Shown here piece by piece: positions 56,439 through 64,000 of a DNA stretch of 64,000 bases. Origin of the DNA: Apodospora peruviana (lineage: Eukaryota; Ascomycota; Sordariomycetes; Sordariales; Lasiosphaeriaceae); contig JAUEDM010000004.1 in NCBI GenBank assembly GCA_033439685.1, positions 1,674,001 through 1,738,000 on the forward strand, read 5' to 3'. Position numbers and translations under genes: made by a program. Each line of letters begins with the position of its first letter. Position 1 is the stretch's first letter. The notes beneath the pieces are model-generated. The model searched no databases, had not been told where the DNA came from, and saw nothing but the letters and a program-made list of their open reading frames with translations.

Positions 56439-56953
56439 TGTGATATAAATTGGCCACAAAGTCGTGACCTCGTTCCTGCGTGAAGATTGGGCGGGGGAGC
56501 GACGGCTGAGCTCGATACAATCAAGCGGTACTCTCTAAATTGAAGCTCCGTCGTGAGGTCCCCAGTGGAGATTCCAGTGGTGACTGCCCTGGTGACCTGC
56601 CTTAGCAAACCAAGTGGGTTGTCCAGTTGGTCTGTGCACACAAGACGCGCTCCCTCAACCGCACTGCACAGCTGTGCCTTATTATGTCAGCCGAAGCTCC
56701 CGCCAGTGATCCCTGTCATCCCCTGCAACCACCAACCAGCACGACGGGCCCGGGCCCCAGGCATTGGCTTCCAGTTTGGAGAACTTTTTTTCCTAATGAA
56801 GGCCCCCGTGTTTGACGGCGACTCGGAGACAAAACCGGCCCATTGCGACACACCGAGCCACTTAGTAACAACCGTTTCCCATCATCAGCGCCCCGACTGA
56901 CCTACGAATTGGGCTATTCTTCCCCTTTGCAACCCATTATACAAGAGGCGCCC
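56439..56953. promoter_or_regulatory. divergent promoter of two probable mitochondrial genes
   Basis: 515 bases between the 88-residue membrane protein gene (minus) and the mL44/Mrpl3 gene (plus). The mL44 frame stays open to a TTG at 56843 but has no ATG before 56954. The compact arrangement would allow co-regulation of the two, which is inference. Confidence 0.5.
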
Positions 56954-58243
56954 ATGAAGAGGTTACGGCCGGCCAGCAGCAGATGGACGGGCTGGTTGCT
57001 TGTGGCCCGCCCGGGCGCGCTCCGATCAGCACAGCAGCAGCCCGTCTCCCTCACCCTCCGGCGGCAGCAGTCGACATCGACAGCCACTGCCCCTGCCTCC
57101 TACAACACACAATTGGACGGGACCGACCATGACAGATTCCCCCCTCTCGAGCCGTTGCCTCCCTCCGCCACCAGTTTACCGTCCCCCTTACCCGAGCGGG
57201 CTCTCCGGTCGGCCAAGCTGGCTGCCCTTCACGCCCGACTGTCGTTGCCGAAAAAGCTGCCGCTTCAGACGCTCGCCAGGACCCTGGTTGACGCCTCGGC
57301 CGACGAGAACCCCAAGTTCAACAACGCCAATCTCGCGTTTGTCGGCCAGACCCTCATCAACTACCACATCGCAGAATGGATCATGGTCCGGTACCCGCGC
57401 CTGCCCATGGCCATCATCTGGGCAGCCATGCTGGCCTACACCGGGCCCGCGCCTCTACACCAGGTCGCGCGGTCCTGGGGTATCGAGAGTGCCGCTGTCC
57501 CCGGCGGTGAGGTCGATCCGGGCTTGCTGCAGTACTCGCTCGAGAAGCCCGGGACGGCCATCCGCGGCTTCGGTTACAAGCGTGAAGAGCTTGACTTCAT
57601 CGACAAGTACAAGTTCCGGCAGAGTATCAACAGCGGTGTCATCTTTGACGACGACTACGGCAACCTGATTCGCGAGAACGCGCAGCGGCAAAGGCAAGAA
57701 GAGCAGGACGCCATGGACGCCAACTACGACGAGAGCATAGAGCCCGATCACATGTCGTACGGCAACGAAGCGACGCGGTCCCTGGCCGAGAACGCCCACG
57801 CCAACTTCACTCGGGCTGTCGTCGGCGCCATCTACGCGCACTGCGGCCGCGACGCCGTCAAGGCCTTCATCAAGTCGCACATCATGTCGCGGACGCTTGA
57901 TTTCTCCAAGTTGTTTGAGTTCAAGAACCCCACGCGCGAGCTCAACATGCTGTGCGAGCGCGAGGACTTCGACCCCCCAATCGCCCGCATGCTGTCCGAG
58001 ACCGGTCGCTTGTCGAGGACCCCGGTCTACGTAGTGGGCATCTTCAGCGGCAACGACAAGCTGGGCGAGGCCGTCGGGCCGAGTCTTGACATGGCCCGCC
58101 TGAAGGCCGCTATGAACTCCCTCAAGTCGTGGTACCTCTACAGCCCTGGCGGGAACGCTCGCCTTCCTAGCGACATGCTCGCGCCCGAGGCTCGGCCGTG
58201 GCAGCCGGCGTATATCGACATTGGAGAGGTTGTAGCCCGCTAA
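56954..58243 (+). CDS. mrpl3: mitochondrial ribosomal protein mL44 (Mrpl3)
   Basis: A single exon of 429 residues from the first ATG. The N-terminus (MKRLRPASSRWTGWLL and the following Arg/Ser/Gln-rich stretch through RRQQSTSTA) is a typical mitochondrial targeting sequence. The body is the RNase III-like fold of mL44: FVGQTLINYHIAEWIMVRYPR, then an insert region, and ENAHANFTRAVVGAIYAHCGRDAVKAF, which sits where RNase III has its second acidic motif. A dsRNA-binding-type domain ends the protein, with ARMLSETGRLSRTPVYVVGIFSG and KLGEAVGPSLDMARLKAAMNSLKSWYLY. It is a component of the mitochondrial large subunit next to the exit tunnel. Confidence 0.93.
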   Translation: MKRLRPASSRWTGWLLVARPGALRSAQQQPVSLTLRRQQSTSTATAPASYNTQLDGTDHDRFPPLEPLPPSATSLPSPLPERALRSAKLAALHARLSLPKKLPLQTLARTLVDASADENPKFNNANLAFVGQTLINYHIAEWIMVRYPRLPMAIIWAAMLAYTGPAPLHQVARSWGIESAAVPGGEVDPGLLQYSLEKPGTAIRGFGYKREELDFIDKYKFRQSINSGVIFDDDYGNLIRENAQRQRQEEQDAMDANYDESIEPDHMSYGNEATRSLAENAHANFTRAVVGAIYAHCGRDAVKAFIKSHIMSRTLDFSKLFEFKNPTRELNMLCEREDFDPPIARMLSETGRLSRTPVYVVGIFSGNDKLGEAVGPSLDMARLKAAMNSLKSWYLYSPGGNARLPSDMLAPEARPWQPAYIDIGEVVAR

Positions 58244-58892
58244 AACGCAGGAGAGGCTGAGGCTTTATCAAACCCAGGTGCTCTGGACATGGCATGGGAT
58301 ATTTGCCAGTGGTCGAAAAGGAGACCAGTGTGCGGAGCTGACTGTACGTTATGGGAAGACAGATGGCGGGGGGGGAAAAGCCATTCAAGATATCGCTGCC
58401 GCCTGTCAGGGGGACCTCCTCCGGCCAGCCCAAGATAGGTGAATTGGGTTGGGGTGGGGATTTGTATATTTTTGTGTCATATCTACCTTACCTACCTCTA
58501 TCCTTTATACAAAGGGTTAATAAGTGTGTATGCATGTGTTGCGTGTGTATCGATCGCATATCGCCATCATCATTTGGTGAGATATAGAAGGCACATGGGA
58601 TATTTTGGTTGGCTGGGGAAATACGGGAATGGGAAGGGTCCGTCAAATTTTCAGCATCTACCTTACTCGGTGTATAATATTTTATTATGTGCAAGAATCA
58701 AGCAGAACTTCACCAGCGTCGCGTACGTGAAGAATAATCCGTCCGTCTATTCCGTATGGATGCCATCTAACTCATAACCATTAAACCCAGTTACCTTTCT
58801 AGGAAAGAAGCCCACGAGCCGGCCCCCAGTCTTCAACCTGAATAAGAGTACAACTTAAGCAAGTGCCCGATATAGGACTTTCAGCGGTCTAA
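58244..58892. other. convergent 3' intergenic region
   Basis: About 650 bases between the mL44 and phospholipase stop codons. It has a TACCTTACCTACCT motif near 58486-58499 and is T-rich on the plus strand. No gene is visible. Confidence 0.5.
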
Positions 58893-61391
58893 CTAGCTGA
58901 AATGATCACCCTCCCCAAGTTTCCCTGCGATCCCCAGCCTCATCAGCCGCCGATACCTTTCCTTCTTGACCCTGTCCCTTTCTTCCAACCGCTTCCGCTT
59001 CTTGCGCTCGTAGACCGCCCTCACCGTTGCGCGGATCTGCGCCCTGCCCTCCTCATAATTCGCCCGCGCCAGCGCGACGACCTTGTCCACCTGCTCAGGT
59101 GTGTACACAAAATTCCACGTGCTCATATAGTCGCTCGTGGCCGGGTCGACGCCCTCGACCTTGTCGTTCGCAAGTAAGGGCAGATAGATGACCGCAATAC
59201 CGGCATCGGGCTCCATCAGTTTCCAGGACCGCGAGTCGTCCACGGGCGGCGGCGGCGGGTCCTCGGAGCGCCGCTCCTGCGTGGTGCCGACCCACACTGT
59301 GCAATAACCGAGCTCGTTAGCTGCCTTGTCCGCCTTCTGTTCTGCCGCCGATTTGTCGGTATCCTCCATCTCTTCGGCCACGGTATTAGCGCCGGCTTCA
59401 ATTTGGCGGGTAGCCTGGTCGACTTTAGCATCGGTGAGCTTTCCCTCGGCTCCGGGGGCGGAGTCTGCCTCGGCTCGGTCGAGCTCCTTGGCCGTGGTCG
59501 AGGGTGAAGCGGACGCCTTGGGCCAGCCGATCCCCACAGGCCAGCCCTTGATCCCTCTCTGGCGCGCGTAACCCTCGACGACGGACAGCCAGTTATCCGT
59601 CTTGATGTCGGCGGAGGCGTCGAACGCGACAATGATTTCGACGTCACGGCCCGGCCGCAGCAGCGGGTAGATGGGTAGGTTGTTTGACATGCCCGCGTCC
59701 ATGAGCTGAAGATACTCGCTCTCGTAGACATTGTCGGGCACAGACGCTGGGAGCTTGCCCTGCATCCCGTGTACGAAGTTGGGGAGCGTGGCCGGGTCGA
59801 TGGGGTGGACCTTGCTGAGATCCTCGTTGTGGCCCCATATAAGCTCGTCAACGGCCTGAAGGCCAGCGAGGCTCTTCACAAGCGGCCGGATCTCACGGTA
59901 ATAGTGGCTTAACGTCGCGCAGAAAGCGCTGCCCCATATGCCCAGGAGCAGCGGCATTCGTGTCTCAGGCAAACGAAGCCCTTCCTCCGCTGCTACGTCA
60001 ACGCCGCCTTTGAATTTCCTTCCCATGGCCCATGTGGGGATGCCGGCTGTGAACTCTTCACAGAAGAACTCGTAGGGTGTCATCTCAAACCATTGAAACC
60101 AGGCTGCTCTCTTCGCCCTGGCCTTTGCTTCTTCTGATACTGGTCCTGGCCTATTAGCATCTGTATCGTTAAGCTCCGGTATTTCGTGGCGCACGGCGGT
60201 ATATATTGGCATCGGGTTCTGCCCGTATTGGATACATTCCCTCTGATTCGATAGCTTGAAGTCATTCTCGCTGACCTCCAGCTCTCCCTTGGGGACTAGC
60301 AATCTCGCGGCTAGGAGCATCCCGTAGGCGTCGACGAGGCCAATATCGGCTCCAGAGTCTCCTTTCAGCTTTTCCACCATGCCACTTAGGAGGTACTTGT
60401 TGGTCGGTGCTGAGACCAGGGAAGAGAATGCGGCAGGCGGGTAGGCGATGTGAACGCCTAGTCTGGCTTTCAGGTGGTCAATGGCACGGTTCAGATCACG
60501 TTCGGTGATGGAGGAGTGGAACAGGGCTTGAAGCCAGCACGATCCACTGACACCTGAGGTATACGTTACGCAGTCGAAAAGGCCATCCTCGGCCGTGGCC
60601 AGAAATGAGCCGGTTCCGGCGACGAGGGCCCGAAGACCTCCTCCCGAACCTGAGACGGCTATCACAGGGACGTCGTCGGGGTGAACATCGCGCTCGTCCA
60701 GGCCAAGGTATTTGGCCAGCGCAACGGCCGTGATTTTCCTCCTGCGGGTCAAGAAGGTCTTTTCGTCGTCGCACAGGTGCTCCGACACGCGGACACAGGC
60801 CGAGTACTGGATTTCCGGGTGGATTTCCGGGTCGTGGGCCTCCTGCCAGATCTCGTCGGCCAGCGAACCTGGGGCCATGTTCAACTCGCGTTGCAGCTTC
60901 CTCACATATCCCGGAATATACCTGGACCACTCAGGCAGAATGAGATCGACGACCTTGTCGGACAGTTTGGCCCCCTCAACCTGGACCACGGTAGAGATGC
61001 CCTCGAAGCTGCCGGCAAAGTTCGACCAGGCGCTCTGGTCGCCATCTCCGGCATTCTCTTTGCCTTCCTGAGTTGCCGTGGTTTGGGCGTTGCCTCTCGA
61101 TATTCGTGCACTGGAATCAAGATGCTGGGACTCATCAGCCGGGCGAAGTGTGTATACAAGCCAACCGCTCATGATCATCACCGCTACTGAGCCGGGGGCA
61201 GGGCTCTTTGACTTATTGGTTTTCGCCTTTTCCTGGCGCGACGAGAAGAAGCCATGTCGGACGTGCTGAGAAAATCGAGGCGCGGTGGTGGTTGCGAGCC
61301 ATGTTGCACAGCCTGGCCTGCCTGTCGTCTCGAGAAAGCCGGCTATCCGCTGAGACGAGGCCGTGAGCCTGAGCTTCACCAGTCTCGTCAT
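58893..61391 (-). CDS. plaA: cPLA2-type phospholipase with mitochondrial-type leader
   Basis: A single exon of 832 residues. The frame is open upstream to a TTG at 61556, but the first ATG is at 61391. Catalytic landmarks of group IV phospholipase A2 are all present: GSGGGLRA near 248-255 (oxyanion loop and Arg), the nucleophile in SGVSGS (Ser near 282) and the Asp in LMDAGMSNNLP (near 565). It should release fatty acid from glycerophospholipids. No C2 domain is seen. Instead the N-terminus is basic and Ser/Arg-rich (MTRLVKLRLTASSQRIAGF), followed by a hydrophobic span SVAVMIMSGWLVYTL near 68-82. This looks like a mitochondrial presequence plus inner-membrane anchor. An acidic low-complexity insert (about 630-690) and a very basic C-terminal helix (RKKRKRLEERDRVKKERYRR) complete it. 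The family match is strong; the location is inferred. Confidence 0.92.
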   Translation of the reverse strand: MTRLVKLRLTASSQRIAGFLETTGRPGCATWLATTTAPRFSQHVRHGFFSSRQEKAKTNKSKSPAPGSVAVMIMSGWLVYTLRPADESQHLDSSARISRGNAQTTATQEGKENAGDGDQSAWSNFAGSFEGISTVVQVEGAKLSDKVVDLILPEWSRYIPGYVRKLQRELNMAPGSLADEIWQEAHDPEIHPEIQYSACVRVSEHLCDDEKTFLTRRRKITAVALAKYLGLDERDVHPDDVPVIAVSGSGGGLRALVAGTGSFLATAEDGLFDCVTYTSGVSGSCWLQALFHSSITERDLNRAIDHLKARLGVHIAYPPAAFSSLVSAPTNKYLLSGMVEKLKGDSGADIGLVDAYGMLLAARLLVPKGELEVSENDFKLSNQRECIQYGQNPMPIYTAVRHEIPELNDTDANRPGPVSEEAKARAKRAAWFQWFEMTPYEFFCEEFTAGIPTWAMGRKFKGGVDVAAEEGLRLPETRMPLLLGIWGSAFCATLSHYYREIRPLVKSLAGLQAVDELIWGHNEDLSKVHPIDPATLPNFVHGMQGKLPASVPDNVYESEYLQLMDAGMSNNLPIYPLLRPGRDVEIIVAFDASADIKTDNWLSVVEGYARQRGIKGWPVGIGWPKASASPSTTAKELDRAEADSAPGAEGKLTDAKVDQATRQIEAGANTVAEEMEDTDKSAAEQKADKAANELGYCTVWVGTTQERRSEDPPPPPVDDSRSWKLMEPDAGIAVIYLPLLANDKVEGVDPATSDYMSTWNFVYTPEQVDKVVALARANYEEGRAQIRATVRAVYERKKRKRLEERDRVKKERYRRLMRLGIAGKLGEGDHFS

Positions 61392-64000
61392 GTCGCTTGC
61401 AAAATTGTAGCACGATGGCGAATTGGGAGGCGTGACCGCATTATCGGTAATTCGCCGAGGATGAGGAGACGAAGGTGTGAGTGAGAGCGATGATGTTGAC
61501 GATAACGGTAACGCTTGACAGTGAGAGTGGACTGACTGACCGCGTCCACTGGCCAAGGGTACCTACGGTAAGTACCTGGTAGGTAGGTAAAGTAAGGTAT
61601 TTAAATGTCTACGATTGTCATTGCCGTCACTGTCGGGGTTGTTGTCACAGAAAAAGGTTGCACCGGACCTGGCGACCACCGACCTCCACTTGAAACGTCG
61701 ATGTTTCCTTGTTTGTGGTGGAATTGCTCGTGGAGGTGGTCGCGAATGTTCCAAGGTCAGACGCGAGCAATGGGTCCCGTCCTTACATCATTATCGTACC
61801 TTGCCGAAAATACCCGTAAACAGTGCACCTTTGGTAAGATATCAATAGGCCCGTGTTTTACCTAAGCTTTTTACTTGTCGGTGTGCCATATTGATCTTTA
61901 CTTCAGTCATGCCCCGTAGGAAATACCTATCTTGTTGCGATTTCACGGCTTCATTGCCAATCCATCACCGGCCACGTACCTCAAATTCCAGGCACAACCT
62001 TAGTCGCTCAATCTACCTAAGGCAGAATTTATTCTCTTTTCTTTTTTCTTGTTTTCCGGCCACCCCACACCCCGTCCTCTCACTGCATGCAAGACCAATG
62101 CACGGATGCCACATCAGGAGCTGGGCACCTTACATCTCACCAGTCAGGGGAGTTGGTAGCGCAAACTTTCCAAGTTCGACGAGGATGACAAGGTACTGAC
62201 TGGCAGAAATATACACATAGACTACCTATTTGTTGCGAATTTTCGATGCCGGTTTCACAGGAAAATTCCAGTCATCTCGTCTCTTGCTCCAAGGTTGGGA
62301 CAGCGTTTGAGGAATTGGTGGAATAAGGGTTTACGGATAGGTCCGAGCTTAATGGACGGGAGCTCAACCCTGTCAGTTCGCCAAGTTCAGGTTGTTTCTC
62401 CTGCAGGCACACCAGAGTTTAACCTATTCAGATCTAGTTCAATTTATTTTCAGTTACCTTACCGTGCTTAGGTACCTACGAGAGCGAAGTCATTCAAACT
62501 TGACAAGCTCCGTTGCATTATGAAAAGTGTCTTCAGTGTAGAGCTTTCGAGAAGCTCTATACCGAAGATATATGTTGAGAAGTGACTGGATTATAAGATG
62601 CAGTGTTCACCCCTACAGCTTTGGAGTCTCGTCCGGACTCATGACAGACCAGGGGCGACGATCTTCACGAAAGCTCTCACGCTATCGATGCGCCAGAGAA
62701 ATTGGTCGACATCAAGCACGTGCCGGAATTGAAGACCTAACTAAGTTTTGTCTTTAAATGGTTGCTGACCACCGTTGCCCCGCGAAATCCAGGAGTTTGG
62801 GCGATCCACCAACCTGTGGGAAGAGTGGATTTGACACTGGTGTTTAAAACAACCTTCATTTTCACTGCAACTTCCATGTTCCTAGGCCTGACGTCTGTTG
62901 GATGGTGAGGTTGTCCTTCCAGACAATTTGATAGCCCTTCCTATCCCTTCCAGATTATTAGGTACCCACCCTCCCGTCGGCACCTGCCGTCAATTCAGGT
63001 AGGTAGGTAGGTAGCTAAGGCATTGACTTGAAACAACTTGGTCCAATCGAGACTCAGGCCACACCTAGCTGACATGTCCAAACGGATATCAAGAGAAAGG
63101 TATCCGTAGTACAGGGCCGGGTTATTAGGCCTAAGTTTCAGACGTCGGTTTAGCCTCGTCAATATGCATCCAATATCGGCGCGGGAGGACGAGATGGTGC
63201 ATCGTAACCTCACATATGTCATCCCGGTTTCCGAAACAGCGTAGACGACGTTGTTGTCTAGTAGGAAGGCCCTTTTAACCTGAACTCGGGTCGATGAGCG
63301 AGTCTGAAGAACTACCTTACCCAACCAGGTCACAAATGGCATGTATCGCCTCGCACCCACCTAACGATGTGTGCCATTCTTTTTGATCCATGACCTGCCA
63401 AGGTACCCATTGCTTCTTCAATTGGTGACCTCTCAGAGTGCTGGACTTCCAGATTACTTGTATCGTCCGGTCTGAATACTGGGGCAGGAGGGACATGAGG
63501 TTGGTATTTGCTAGGGGTACCAACGGTCGGTAGTAAGGTACCACACACTCTCGTGGGGTGGCTCTTCGTACGCCTCACTCTCTCCTGGCTGGACGCTCGC
63601 CAAAGTACACCCAGTTTAATTATGGACATCGTGGTATCGTGATTACAGAAATTATTGTCCTCAGGCAGAAAAACCGTCGTCTTGCTGGCTTTGGTCTAAC
63701 GTGCAAGGAAAATGGCCCAGCAAGCAAACCAGCGAATCACAGGGTGTACATCCCGACCCTGGTCTTAAAATCTCCTTAGCACGCCCCTGTGCACCTGTCA
63801 ATCAGCGGCCACTGGCTGAGTGGTCGAGCGACGCACACCCGACCCGGCTCTCCCCCGCCCACCTGCAGAATGGCCGGGGGCCCAAGCTTTGCTCCATGCT
63901 TTCATTGCCCGACCCGCCCATCTCCCGTTTCTGTGGCATGCACGCTCGACAACTGAACCGAACCCCCTTTTGCTCCAGAGCGACGCACCCCCGGACCAGA
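61392..64000. other. 2.6-kb right-end intergenic region
   Basis: Upstream of the phospholipase gene. It has the richest set of AGGTA/TACCT motifs in the window (61558-61600, 62454-62480, 62995-63013, 63393-63400, 63535-63542). The last ~230 bases become GC-rich with an 11-base direct repeat (63826-63836 and 63978-63988), which suggests the promoter of a gene beyond the window. No ORF here is convincing. Confidence 0.5.
61558..61600. repeat. dense TACCT/AGGTA motif cluster
   Basis: Within 43 bases the half-sites TACCT and AGGTA, with GGTAAG variants, occur repeatedly and in both orientations. It lies about 170-210 bases upstream of the phospholipase start codon. Confidence 0.65.

Noticed and set aside
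62995..63013. telomere-like repeat (GTAG)n
   Set aside because: The unit is AGGT/GTAG, not TTAGGG, and it has only four to five copies. It belongs to the dispersed AGGTA motif family.

Overview
The window looks like nuclear DNA of a filamentous ascomycete, most likely a Sordariomycete. The genes carry short GT-AG introns of roughly 50-150 bases, genes are separated by 0.5-4 kb of non-coding sequence, and the proteins (Dicer-like 1, the fused CPSase/ATCase with a dead dihydroorotase-like domain, a TRPY-type vacuolar channel, a fungal bZIP) are those of Pezizomycotina. The species was not determined. All exon boundaries were worked out by hand from splice sites and reading-frame continuity.

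Layout, left to right. A tRNA-Arg(ACG) at 244-315 is followed by about 2.9 kb without a convincing gene. A 960-residue Ser-rich orphan protein (3222-6201, +) converges on a four-exon dcl1 gene (12217-7178, -). Pyridoxamine-phosphate oxidase (13700-12816, -) and a TAP42/alpha4-type phosphatase regulator (14471-15616, +) are divergent. An intron-containing tRNA read as Ala(TGC) (16084-15992, -) precedes a 793-residue orphan (18997-16552, -). A 71-residue single-span microprotein (21008-21370, +) converges on a five-exon YVC1-like channel (25961-22159, -). The pyrimidine multienzyme gene (29027-36554, +) has four exons and one abnormally long intron. An AT-rich island and a degenerate tRNA-Val follow, then a cyclin (39428-38430, -).

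From 39.4 to 50 kb the window is gene-sparse and holds two tandem secreted Leu/Asn/Gln-rich repeat proteins (44538-43857 and 48074-47086, both -) with the same exon plan. This pair is the best candidate for something undescribed. The right part is denser: a small one-span basic protein (50386-49982, -), a PP4-type phosphatase catalytic subunit with a large insert (51232-52820, +), a bZIP factor (54042-53264, -), an 88-residue membrane protein (56438-55964, -) divergent from mitochondrial ribosomal protein mL44/Mrpl3 (56954-58243, +), and a cPLA2-type phospholipase with a mitochondrial-type leader (61391-58893, -). The last 2.6 kb has no recognisable gene.

Functional links visible here are limited. 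Two phosphatase-module genes (TAP42 and PP4 catalytic subunit) lie in the same window but 36 kb apart. The 55.9-61.4 kb block groups gene products likely to be mitochondrial. A family of short motifs built from TACCT/AGGTA half-sites recurs in intergenic DNA across the whole window and is almost absent from exons.
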